A stretch of 18,951 bases of DNA, taken from contig CAJWLW010000065.1 in NCBI GenBank assembly GCA_913042885.1, positions 1-18,951 of the forward strand, read 5' to 3'. Positions 7,480-13,635 of this stretch are shown in pieces (the first letter of the stretch is position 1; each line of letters opens with the position of its first letter). A model generated the notes under the pieces. The model had not been told where the DNA came from. It searched no databases and worked only from the letters and a program-made list of their open reading frames with translations. This stretch comes from an uncultured Lentisphaeria bacterium (GTDB lineage Bacteria; Verrucomicrobiota; Lentisphaeria; JABSQK01; CAJWLW01). The position numbers and the translations under genes were made by a program.

Positions 7480-8745
7480 ATGGCCCGAACACCCGATGAC
7501 AAATTGACCATTGCGAATCAGCACTTCCGCTGCACGGACTGCGGGCGTTGCTGCCGCGACTGGTATGTGACGTTGCTGCCCGATGACAAGCGGCGGCTGT
7601 CGAAGCTGCAGTGGCGCCAGGAAGACCAGGTCCCGGAAAACTTCATCGCGACGGTGAATAAGAAAGAGTACATCGCCCACCGCAGCGACGGTACCTGCAT
7701 CTACTTCGATCGCGACGCCGGCAACTGCATGATTCATGCGCGCCACGGCGAAATCATCAAGCCGCTCGGCTGCCGTGTTTACCCGTTCAATATCGTTGCT
7801 GCCCTGGACAACGAACACTCCGTCATGGCGCGCTACGATTGCCCCGCTGTGCGGACCGACGAGGGGCAGCCGCTCAGCCAGTCGAAGCGGCAGATAGATC
7901 GGTACATCGAGGACCTGCGCATCGGTGACGGGTTCGACCGTTACGATCGCGAAGGCCTCGATGCCGACGCAATCCGAAAAGTTGTCGCCGGCGTTTACAA
8001 GCTGGTGATTGACAGTCCGACGCTGGCCTGCCCGGCTGCCGTGACTGCTGCGAACATTGCGGCCTATCGTCTTGAACAGCTCGGGACGGACTTTTTGAAC
8101 GATGTAAATCCGAATAGGTTTCTCGAATCCTTCCTTCGGCGGGCGGTTGCCGACAGCCTCGAAATGTCGCCACCGAAGCATGTCAGCAACGTTGAGCGCT
8201 GGCGGTTTATGGTGTTATTCACTGCCTACATGCGGCGTGACGAATCATTGATAGGGCAGGGCCTCCGCGGTCGGGCGCGGCGGGCCGGGGCGATCATGCG
8301 GATGATCCTCAAGTCCGGCAATCTGCACGAACTCGGCGAGGAGCATCCCGACATGGCGCTGCACAGCCGCGAGTTGTTCGAGATGCCGATCGTCAATCTC
8401 GAGGAAGTGGACTGGTCGCTGTACCGGGAGATGATCAAGGTGCGCCTGCAGACCTATCAGTTTTTCGGCAACGCTAATTTCAATGCCGGCATTTATTCCG
8501 GCATGCAGCTTTTGTTGCTGACCTTTCCACTGGTCATTGCCGCTGCCAGATGGCACGCTGCAGCGCGCCACCGCACCCGGCTCGAGTTGCTGCCGGTAGA
8601 TGTTGATTATGCGGTTGGCGCGATCGATCACGCCTTCGGCCGCGCACAGGTCTTGAATATGGGGTTTTATCGTATGCTGTCGCGCCAGATGGTAGATATC
8701 GATTCCTATCGGCGTCTGGTGTGGTCGCTGCTGAGGGGAGCGTAG
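7480..8745 (+). CDS. YkgJ-type cysteine cluster protein with long C-terminal region, 421 aa
   Basis: The N-terminal third has the CxxCxxCC cluster (C18, C21, C24, C25 in CTDCGRCC) and later cysteines in GNCMIHARHG, PLGCRVYPF and the YDCPAV segment. This pattern defines the YkgJ / UPF0153 family, thought to bind zinc or an iron-sulfur cluster; the family also includes FliB-type lysine N-methylases, but nothing here proves that activity. The remaining 250 or so residues are helical, rich in Arg and Leu, with a hydrophobic stretch near 345-360 (MQLLLLTFPLVIAAARW) that could be one buried or membrane helix. Most YkgJ proteins are far shorter. The gene is divergent from pheT with only 64 bases between them. 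The biochemical role is unknown. Confidence 0.8.
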   Translation: MARTPDDKLTIANQHFRCTDCGRCCRDWYVTLLPDDKRRLSKLQWRQEDQVPENFIATVNKKEYIAHRSDGTCIYFDRDAGNCMIHARHGEIIKPLGCRVYPFNIVAALDNEHSVMARYDCPAVRTDEGQPLSQSKRQIDRYIEDLRIGDGFDRYDREGLDADAIRKVVAGVYKLVIDSPTLACPAAVTAANIAAYRLEQLGTDFLNDVNPNRFLESFLRRAVADSLEMSPPKHVSNVERWRFMVLFTAYMRRDESLIGQGLRGRARRAGAIMRMILKSGNLHELGEEHPDMALHSRELFEMPIVNLEEVDWSLYREMIKVRLQTYQFFGNANFNAGIYSGMQLLLLTFPLVIAAARWHAAARHRTRLELLPVDVDYAVGAIDHAFGRAQVLNMGFYRMLSRQMVDIDSYRRLVWSLLRGA

Positions 8746-8752
8746 ATATCCC

Positions 8753-8779
8753 AAGAGCGCCGCCATCCTGCCCGCTCTT
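8753..8779. repeat. Inverted repeat between convergent genes
   Basis: Perfect 7-base arms AAGAGCG (8753-8759) and CGCTCTT (8773-8779) enclose a 13-base loop. It sits between the ends of the YkgJ-type gene and pcm. On the plus strand no T-run follows, so a terminator role is uncertain. Confidence 0.35.
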
Positions 8780-8883
8780 AATCAAAAAAGCAGGCTCTGC
8801 AAGACCGGACTTATTATCCATAGGGTGGCAGGCGCGACACATACAGAACGGTTCAGTAGCGAATATTCCCAGTCTTTTACTAC

Positions 8884-9507
8884 TCAGCCCCCAACCATCG
8901 GCACAAACCGTACGCTGCCGGCAAAGGACACAATGAAATCATCGCCGTTTCGTTGATGAATCTCCAGCCGTTGCTCATAGGCGCCGACCGGCAGGATCAT
9001 ACGGCCGCCGTCGATCAGTTGAGCCCGCAGCCTCGGCGGCATTTCCGCGGGTGCGCATGCCGCGATGATCCCGTCGTAGGGCGCATGCTCCGGCCAGCCC
9101 CCCCGCCCGTCGTGACAAGAGACCTGGATGCGGTCATATCCATTTTCCCGTAACACCTCGGTGGCGTGTGTTGCCAACTCGGGCAGGATCTCGACAGCAA
9201 ACACGTGCATCCCCAATTCGGCGAGGAGAGCTGCCTGGTAGCCGCAGCCAGCGCCAATTTCCAGAACCTTGGCGCCTGGGGTAAGCTCGAGGCATTTGAT
9301 CATGTGCGCCACGATGAACGGTTGCGAGATCGTCTGGCCGTGGCCGATATCGCAGGGCTGGTCCTGATAGTTGTCGATGCTGCTGTAGGGTGCTGGAGGA
9401 AACAGATGCCGTGGCACCCTTCCCATCGCATCAAGGATCGTGGGGTTGGTCATGCCGAGCTGGTGCACCCGCTCGATCATACATTTCATGGCGGTTTCGT
9501 AGTTCAT
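8884..9507 (-). CDS. pcm: Protein-L-isoaspartate O-methyltransferase, 207 aa
   Basis: This enzyme uses S-adenosylmethionine to methylate isoaspartyl residues in aged proteins so that they can revert to aspartate. Length matches the family (about 208). The signature GHGQTISQPFIVA (56-67) contains the conserved serine S61. The AdoMet site VLEIGAGCGYQAA follows at 81-93, then the HDGRGGWP motif, an AACAP segment where family members have AAAP, and the closing GGRMILPVG. The C-terminal SVRFVPMVGG is also typical. ATG 9507 gives the normal N-terminus; the ribosome site is weak. The gene points toward the convergent YkgJ-type gene and looks monocistronic. Confidence 0.96.
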   Translation of the reverse strand: MNYETAMKCMIERVHQLGMTNPTILDAMGRVPRHLFPPAPYSSIDNYQDQPCDIGHGQTISQPFIVAHMIKCLELTPGAKVLEIGAGCGYQAALLAELGMHVFAVEILPELATHATEVLRENGYDRIQVSCHDGRGGWPEHAPYDGIIAACAPAEMPPRLRAQLIDGGRMILPVGAYEQRLEIHQRNGDDFIVSFAGSVRFVPMVGG

Positions 9508-9536
9508 CCGGTCAGTCGGGCATCTGTGTGGTTGAA

Positions 9537-9564
9537 GTAATAAAACGGTGAATCAAATCTACAA
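9537..9564 (-). promoter_or_regulatory. Candidate promoter for pcm
   Basis: Read on the minus strand, TTGTAG (9564-9559) and TATTAC (9542-9537) are separated by 16 bases and lie about 30 bases before the pcm start. The match to consensus is moderate. Confidence 0.3.
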
Positions 9565-9684
9565 TGAGTTGTTGTACGACGGGAGAAAAGTCGGATTGCC
9601 GCTCGTTGGTAAACTAACCTGATACATGACTTTTTACTGTCTGGATGTCGCGCACGCACGACCCGGCCGTTGCTTTTTTCCTTC

Positions 9685-9693
9685 TGGTAAAAT
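9685..9693 (+). promoter_or_regulatory. Extended -10 promoter candidate
   Basis: The sequence TGGTAAAAT has the TGn extension followed by TAAAAT. There is no good -35 box at 17 bases. A transcript from here would begin next to the AGAGGAGG ribosome site of the small frame at 9712 and would also cover the membrane protein gene at 9815. Confidence 0.3.
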
Positions 9694-9711
9694 GCAGAGG
9701 AGGCGATTACC

Positions 9712-9771
9712 GTGACATGTGTGGGCAATGCCATTCACACGATCAAAACAGACGTGGCCGCCGAGGATTGA
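9712..9771 (+). CDS. Possible 19-residue leader peptide or small ORF
   Basis: GTG 9712 is preceded at eight bases by AGAGGAGG (9696-9703), the best Shine-Dalgarno in this part of the window. The frame encodes VTCVGNAIHTIKTDVAAED and stops at TGA 9769, 43 bases before the next gene. It could be a leader peptide, a small protein or a chance match. Confidence 0.25.
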   Translation: MTCVGNAIHTIKTDVAAED

Positions 9772-9814
9772 ATCTCTCTAACGCTGCGCCAGCCTTCCAA
9801 CCATTTCGTTTTTC

Positions 9815-10192
9815 ATGCATTACAACACGCTCATGGCGCTCGTCGTTATAGCCGCGGTTGTCGCGGCTGGGTTCGCCTGCGGCATGGCCGCGACAGAGAC
9901 GAAGATGGGGTTTCGCGTCCTCCGGTACATCGGCATTGGCGGACTGGTGCTGTTCACCGGACTGATCGTTACCGCCGTGTTCGGAGCACACCTGGAGCCG
10001 GCGAACCGGATCTTGTTGTTCTGGGCGTTGCTGGTCTCGGTCGCTCTATGCGGCGTGGTATTCTCCGCCGGCCTTGCCGGCTGCTGCCGCAAGGCGCACC
10101 GCCGCGCCGGTGCCATGCTGTTGGTACTGGTCGGATTGCTGCTGCCGATCATCGGCATTGCCATCGGCGCCAAAGAGCTATTGACGAATTGA
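9815..10192 (+). CDS. Small integral membrane protein with four predicted helices, 125 aa
   Basis: The protein has four hydrophobic segments near residues 5-24 (LMALVVIAAVVAAGFACGMA), 38-55 (RYIGIGGLVLFTGLIVTA), 65-86 (ILLFWALLVSVALCGVVFSAGL) and 98-115 (AGAMLLVLVGLLLPIIGIAIG). Short basic loops (KMGFRVLR, CCRKAHRRAG) suggest which ends face the cytoplasm. No catalytic motif or known family is recognised. The start ATG 9815 lacks a clear Shine-Dalgarno; an in-frame ATG six codons later is possible. The collagen-like gene downstream has its own promoter, so the two are probably separate units. Confidence 0.65.
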   Translation: MHYNTLMALVVIAAVVAAGFACGMAATETKMGFRVLRYIGIGGLVLFTGLIVTAVFGAHLEPANRILLFWALLVSVALCGVVFSAGLAGCCRKAHRRAGAMLLVLVGLLLPIIGIAIGAKELLTN

Positions 10193-10271
10193 CGATGCTG
10201 TTGCTGTGCAGGTGAATCTTGCGTAGAAACGAATAACGCCGGAACCCTATCCCAAAAAAAACAGAAAAAGC

Positions 10272-10300
10272 TTGCAATTCGACAAAAAATTTCGCATAAT
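10272..10300 (+). promoter_or_regulatory. Sigma-70-like promoter of the collagen-like gene
   Basis: TTGCAA (10272-10277) and CATAAT (10295-10300) are separated by exactly 17 bases in an AT-rich stretch. Transcription would start near 10307 and leave a leader of about 160 bases, long enough for post-transcriptional control. Confidence 0.6.
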
Positions 10301-10465
10301 GCAATTGGGTATGTTGAAAATGCACCAGCACAGCACCTTCCCAAAAAATGGGACTGGGAAACTTTGGTGAATTTTCTTCATCCTCTCGTCAGGTGTTTAC
10401 GAGACAACAGCAATCAACTAAATGGTGTGTGGAATCTTCCGCATTCAAGACAACGAGGAAGTTTT

Positions 10466-11362
10466 ATGAAAGCGTTACTCACAGCAATCATCGCCGTCGC
10501 TATGCTCGGTGTCGTTGGACAAACATCCGCCTTCGAGATCGCGATCGAGATTATTCACATGGAAGCGGTCGAAGCTGGCGGCAGCGGCGAAAGCATTCAC
10601 CGAGAAGCTGGATATCCGTACGACTGGGCTTCCGCTGCCGTCGACGAGTGCATGCAACTCAATATTAGCGGTGGCCCGGGACTGACACAGTTGTATCCCA
10701 GCACGGGGGAGCCGGTGCGGACACAACACTACGTAATCAATCGGGATCCGGGATTTCATCTACTTGCTGGACGCTGTCACGGCGGCACAAACTTCACAGT
10801 CCTGGCCGACGGTGCCATCCTCATCGGTGTGCCGCAAGTTGCCACCACCGGCCCTTCTGAGGCATTGATCGACGTCTCGGATGACCCGAACAATGATTAT
10901 TTTGTACTGGTGAAAGCTACTAACCTTGATGGATCAGGCGGCGGCAGCGCTGGTCCCGCTGGTCCCGCTGGTCCCGCTGGCGCACAGGGCGACGCTGGTC
11001 CCGCTGGTGCTACTGGCGACACTGGTTCTGCTGGCGACACTGGTTCCGCTGGCGACACTGGTTCCGCTGGCGACACTGGCTCCGCTGGCGCACAGGGGCC
11101 GCAGGGCGACGCTGGTGCTGCTGGTGCTGCTGGTGCAACTGGAGCCGATGCCCCGTGCAAGCCGTGCGCTGATGTGGCTGCCGCCGCAGTTGACTTGTCC
11201 TGCAAGATTCTGGATGTCAACCCGGCGACCAATATTCAGGAGCTTCGGGATACTGCGCAGGTCGTTGTTGATACACTGCAAATCAGCACCAACGTCTGCG
11301 AGCCGGACTGCGATATCGGCGTCGAAATCGATGCGGCTATTGACGCCAAGCTGAATCCATAA
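10466..11362 (+). CDS. Secreted collagen-like protein, 298 aa
   Basis: ATG 10466 is chosen over upstream frame starts because it has CGAGGAA six bases upstream and opens directly into a signal peptide (MKALLTAIIAVAMLGVVGQTSA, cut near FE). A globular domain of about 135 residues follows; a cysteine pair is visible (VDECMQL and AGRCHGG). Then come 23 uninterrupted Gly-X-Y triplets (bases 10943-11149), starting GSAGPAGPAGPAG and including four DNA-level copies of GDTGSA. The last part has a cysteine cluster (DAPCKPC, DLSCK, NVCEPDC), which could form disulfides that lock a trimer. Bacterial collagen-like proteins form triple helices and often mediate adhesion or build coats; the role here is unknown. 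The triplet run is short by collagen standards. No sortase, PEP-CTERM or anchor motif is visible, so it is probably released or bound through its head domain. Confidence 0.85.
   Translation: MKALLTAIIAVAMLGVVGQTSAFEIAIEIIHMEAVEAGGSGESIHREAGYPYDWASAAVDECMQLNISGGPGLTQLYPSTGEPVRTQHYVINRDPGFHLLAGRCHGGTNFTVLADGAILIGVPQVATTGPSEALIDVSDDPNNDYFVLVKATNLDGSGGGSAGPAGPAGPAGAQGDAGPAGATGDTGSAGDTGSAGDTGSAGDTGSAGAQGPQGDAGAAGAAGATGADAPCKPCADVAAAAVDLSCKILDVNPATNIQELRDTAQVVVDTLQISTNVCEPDCDIGVEIDAAIDAKLNP
11015..11086 (+). repeat. Four tandem 18-bp repeats inside the collagen-like gene
   Basis: Four near-identical copies of an 18-base unit encode GDT-GSA. They differ only at third positions (ggttct, ggttcc, ggctcc). 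Such nearly identical units suggest recent expansion and probable copy-number variation between strains. Confidence 0.85.
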
Positions 11363-11418
11363 GCGACGACCGACAGCCCCTATCCCTTCAGGTGCTGGCA
11401 GCGCCCCCTTGCTGTCAT

Positions 11419-11462
11419 CTGGTTGCGATTGTCACCGTCGAAGGTGACAATCGTGTGACCAG
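11419..11462. repeat. Long nested inverted repeat (hairpin 1)
   Basis: A perfect 11-bp stem, CGATTGTCACC (11426-11436) with GGTGACAATCG (11443-11453), closes a GTCGAA loop. An outer 5-bp stem, CTGGT (11419-11423) with ACCAG (11458-11462), encloses it. No T-run follows. Confidence 0.75.
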
Positions 11463-11474
11463 AGTGGCAACGAA

Positions 11475-11510
11475 GTCCACTCCAGTGACCGCCTGCAACT
11501 GGCAGTGGAC
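11475..11510. repeat. Inverted repeat (hairpin 2)
   Basis: GTCCACT (11475-11481) pairs with AGTGGAC (11504-11510), continued inward by CCAGT (11482-11486) with ACTGG (11498-11502); a single C is bulged. Together this is a 12-bp stem with an 11-base loop. Confidence 0.7.
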
Positions 11511-11512
11511 AA

Positions 11513-11529
11513 GGGGCAGGATTGACCCC
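11513..11529. repeat. Short inverted repeat (hairpin 3)
   Basis: GGGG (11513-11516) pairs with CCCC (11526-11529) around a 9-base loop, followed by GTTTCAGTTTG. It is weak alone but directly continues the series of hairpins 1 and 2. Confidence 0.4.
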
Positions 11530-11709
11530 GTTTCAGTTTGCATGCCCCCCCCTCGGGATATGCTCCAGCAGTTCCGAAAAGCAGTTTCCTATCAGCTTCT
11601 TACCACCGAGCAGATCAACCTTTATCAAACTCAAGAAATGGATGGAGATTTATTCCCTGGTAGCGGCGCTGGCAGGAAATAAAACCATTCCTGAAAAACG
11701 TAGATTCTC

Positions 11710-11994
11710 ATGCAGAACCCCCAGAAACTTGTGCCGCGTTGGATGCGTGCGGCTTCTCTTGCGGCCGCAGTTGCCATCCTTCCGATCGGCTTTGCCCAAG
11801 CCCAGGAGCACGACCGTGGCACCCACGAGCAACGCGAAGCGCGCCACCAAGAACCCGGTTCCAGCATCAGCGTCGAGGAATACCGACGTGCTGAAGTGGG
11901 AATCCGTAAAGCCGTCGAAAGTGGCGAGGTTTCCAGGGAGGATGCCGAGAAGCGTCTCATTGAGATGCGCAAGGCGATCCGCAGCGAGAAGTAG
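11710..11994 (+). CDS. Small exported helical protein, 94 aa
   Basis: The N-terminus has a basic segment and a hydrophobic core (residues 12-29) ending in AQAQ, a typical signal peptide with a likely cut before EH. The mature part, about 60 residues, is highly charged. It ends in a helical repeat-like segment, EEYRRAEVGIRKAVESGEVS then REDAEKRLIEMRKAIR, resembling the I-R-x-A-V-x-x-G-x-x-S-x-E-x-A motif seen in many small secreted proteins of unknown function. ATG 11710 has no clear ribosome site; ATG 11743 is a possible alternative that keeps the signal peptide. A terminator follows 35 bases after the stop. Function unknown. Confidence 0.7.
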   Translation: MQNPQKLVPRWMRAASLAAAVAILPIGFAQAQEHDRGTHEQREARHQEPGSSISVEEYRRAEVGIRKAVESGEVSREDAEKRLIEMRKAIRSEK

Positions 11995-12029
11995 ACCGAG
12001 TAATCGCGAGCAATTCGCCTGTATATGCG

Positions 12030-12069
12030 AAGAAGAACAAACATGGTTTGCCCTTCTTTTTCATTTTTT
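12030..12069 (+). terminator. Rho-independent terminator after the small exported protein
   Basis: AAGAAG (12030-12035) and CAAAC (12038-12042) pair with GTTTG (12046-12050) and CTTCTT (12053-12058) around an ATG loop with a 2x2 internal loop. T-rich sequence (TTTCATTTTTT) follows. Confidence 0.65.
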
Positions 12070-12403
12070 CAGGTAGAAACTTAAACTCCATTATCTCAGT
12101 TCTGCCGCTCTGCCGCTCTGCTGTTCTGTCGGTCGCTGCTCATTCTGCCTTCGCCGCTTTCTGCTTCTCGATCCGAATGCTAATTGACAGCAGATGAGCT
12201 TCCCCGTCACACCGCCGCGACCATCTCTGATGGACGGATCTCCGGTTTGTCTTCCGCAGCGGATCCAGCATTTCGGCAGGGATTTCACAGGCACAGGCAG
12301 TTAAGGCCTTGCACTTAGTTTTCCCCAGAGCTATTGAGGACGGCGGAATTGCGGCGAAAATCATGGCGGTAATGGCGGCGTATTTTCGCGGAGTGAGCTC
12401 CGC

Positions 12404-12425
12404 CTGGGTACAATCTGGGTACAAT
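12404..12425. repeat. Perfect 11-bp tandem duplication
   Basis: The unit CTGGGTACAAT occurs twice in direct succession (12404-12414 and 12415-12425). It may be a small slippage duplication or an iterated protein-binding site. Confidence 0.7.
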
Positions 12426-12493
12426 CCAAAATCTAAAAGTCAAAGATAGGCACACGAAGACAAAGTGCGTCAGCCTGCATGCCCAGATACCAA

Positions 12494-12531
12494 AACGCCT
12501 GAAACCAAGCTATATCAAGGTTTCAGGCGTT
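12494..12531 (-). terminator. Terminator hairpin of tRNA-Asp
   Basis: A perfect 13-bp inverted repeat, AACGCCTGAAACC (12494-12506) and GGTTTCAGGCGTT (12519-12531), encloses a 12-base loop. On the minus strand it lies 6 bases beyond the CCA end of the tRNA and is followed by TTGG, so the T-run is short but the stem is strong. Confidence 0.75.
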
Positions 12532-12537
12532 GTGAAT

Positions 12538-12614
12538 TGGCGGGGTTGACGAGACTCGAACTCGCAACCTCCACAGTGACAGTGTGGTGCCCTAACCAGT
12601 TGAGCTACAACCCC
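12538..12614 (-). tRNA. tRNA-Asp (anticodon GTC), CCA encoded
   Basis: The minus strand folds into a full cloverleaf. The acceptor stem is GGGGTTG (12614-12608) with CAACCCC (12548-12542), the D-arm is GCTC...GGGC, the anticodon stem is CCACA/TGTGG with loop CTGTCAC, and the T-arm is GCGAG-TTCGAGT-CTCGT. The anticodon is GTC, read as aspartate. The discriminator base is G, as expected for tRNA-Asp, and the CCA tail is encoded at 12540-12538. It has its own promoter and terminator and appears as a single-gene unit. Confidence 0.97.
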
Positions 12615-12633
12615 AATACACAATCTGGTTACT

Positions 12634-12661
12634 AAAATATCCTTGGTTAGGCCGGCTGCAA
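12634..12661 (-). promoter_or_regulatory. Promoter of tRNA-Asp
   Basis: On the minus strand TTGCAG (12661-12656) and TATTTT (12639-12634) are separated by 16 bases. The predicted start near 12627 is about 13 bases before the mature 5' end. Confidence 0.5.
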
Positions 12662-12768
12662 ATAGGAGTTTGGAACAAAAAATGGTTGCCCGGGGGTTGT
12701 TTCATGAGCAGGCAGGATACCTGCGCTCGTAGGGCTTGCCATTTCGCTTGGACGGAATATTATGCGGT

Positions 12769-13554
12769 ATGAAATTTTCGTCTGCTCTCTGCTTTCTCTT
12801 GCTGCCGCTGGCGCTGGCCGCCGAGCCGGTCATCGGTACGGTCACTGCCAACCGTCTGAATGTGCGACCGAAGCCCGGCACCAACTACCAGGTGTTGTGT
12901 GAGCTCGAACGCGGTGCGTTCGTCACGATAGTCCGCGAGCTCGACGATTGGTACGGCATTCTGTGTCCACCGGAAGGAAGCGCCTGGATACCGGCGTCGC
13001 GTCTCGACGGCAACGGGGCCACGACCGCCGCCACGCGAGTCTATGCCGGGCCAGGGACGCTGTATGCCAGTTACAACAGGTTGCCGGCAGCGACGCAGGT
13101 GACCGTGGTCGAGAGCCGCGACAAGTGGCGGCGAATCGAGCCGCCGGCGGACAGCGTGGCCTGGGTCCACCGCAGTTATGTTGCTTTACCAGAGCCTGAG
13201 CCGGAACCCGAGCCGACAGTTGTTGAAATCCGGCCGCTGCCGGCGCCGAAGGATGTCACCATCCATCGGATTCAGCCGAAACCGCAGGACGGGCCGTTGG
13301 CGTATTTCGGCGACGCCAAGAAGGTGAGTAAGTCCGGCGTGATCGTACCGCTTGGCACCGAAGGCTCGCCGTGGGCCCACGCGCTGGCCGTGCATCTCAA
13401 TGATACGTATTACCCGCTGTCCTATCTGAAGGCGGAAGACATCGACTTCAAGAAATGGGAGTGGCGGTCGGTCACGATCGACGGGACGCAGCACTGGGTC
13501 AAAGGCTGGCCGCGACCGCTGATCGAGGTGGATGAGATTGAGGATGTGCGATGA
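12769..13554 (+). CDS. Secreted protein with two bacterial SH3 domains and an unknown C-terminal domain, 261 aa
   Basis: ATG 12769 opens into a signal peptide (MKFSSALCFLLLPLALAAEP, cut near A-E); an upstream in-frame start at 12736 would add eleven residues that do not help. The first SH3b domain spans about 20-80 (TANRLNVRPKPGTNYQVL ... WIPASRL). The second spans about 87-140 (TRVYAGPGTLYASYNRLP ... AWVHRSYV). A Pro-Glu linker (PEPEPEPEP) follows, then about 95 residues with no recognised family; near the end they read GTQHWVKGWPRPLIEVDEI. SH3b domains in exported proteins usually bind cell-wall peptides or partner proteins, so a periplasmic or envelope role is likely. No catalytic domain such as NlpC/P60 is present. 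The gene ends 80 bases from the end of the convergent hemL. Confidence 0.8.
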   Translation: MKFSSALCFLLLPLALAAEPVIGTVTANRLNVRPKPGTNYQVLCELERGAFVTIVRELDDWYGILCPPEGSAWIPASRLDGNGATTAATRVYAGPGTLYASYNRLPAATQVTVVESRDKWRRIEPPADSVAWVHRSYVALPEPEPEPEPTVVEIRPLPAPKDVTIHRIQPKPQDGPLAYFGDAKKVSKSGVIVPLGTEGSPWAHALAVHLNDTYYPLSYLKAEDIDFKKWEWRSVTIDGTQHWVKGWPRPLIEVDEIEDVR

Positions 13555-13575
13555 GTCGGAAGAAGGAGAAAGATA

Positions 13576-13603
13576 GGTAACGGAATTAGGGTAACCGAAT
13601 TAG
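13576..13603. repeat. 14-bp tandem duplication with one mismatch
   Basis: GGTAACGGAATTAG (13576-13589) is followed directly by GGTAACCGAATTAG (13590-13603). It lies in the short spacer between the SH3 protein gene and hemL. Confidence 0.7.
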
Positions 13604-13635
13604 TTGAATACATAAAGATTGGCAACAGAATAAAA

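Larger units (their letters stand above)
9508..9814. other. Divergent intergenic region between pcm and a membrane protein
   Basis: The region holds a candidate pcm promoter on the minus strand, an extended -10 box on the plus strand at 9685-9693, and a tiny frame with a strong ribosome site at 9712-9771. No larger gene is supported on either strand. Confidence 0.45.
11363..11709. other. Intergenic region with structured DNA
   Basis: This 347-base region holds three consecutive hairpins at 11419-11529 (listed separately). After them, a 40-codon frame begins at ATG 11560 (MLQQFRKAVSYQLL) and ends at 11682, but it has no ribosome site and no recognised family. No promoter stands out for the gene at 11710. 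Confidence 0.4.
11995..12537. other. Intergenic block with terminators and decayed-looking sequence
   Basis: The left end holds the terminator of the preceding gene, the right end the tRNA terminator. Between them, about 12095-12430, is sequence of different texture. The minus-strand frame 12424-12140 has a start (AELTPRKYAAITAM) resembling the first helix of phage-type helix-turn-helix proteins, but the rest does not follow and there is no proper start codon. I treat it as a likely remnant, not a gene. A perfect 11-bp tandem duplication lies at 12404-12425. Confidence 0.4.

Noticed and set aside
9645..9851. Frame containing CGQCHSH, similar to a cytochrome c heme motif
   Set aside because: No signal peptide, no surrounding cytochrome sequence, and it overlaps the promoter region and start of the membrane protein gene; chance match.
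10897..11232. Repetitive minus-strand frame (PAEPVSPAEPVSP)
   Set aside because: It is the antisense reading of the Gly-X-Y repeats.
10926..11354. Plus-strand frame of Leu/Val-rich repeats (LVPLVPLVPLA)
   Set aside because: Shifted reading of the collagen repeat; repetitive composition only.
11522..12076. 184-codon plus-strand frame
   Set aside because: It overlaps the signal-peptide protein at 11710-11994 in another frame and has an arginine-rich, non-protein-like composition.
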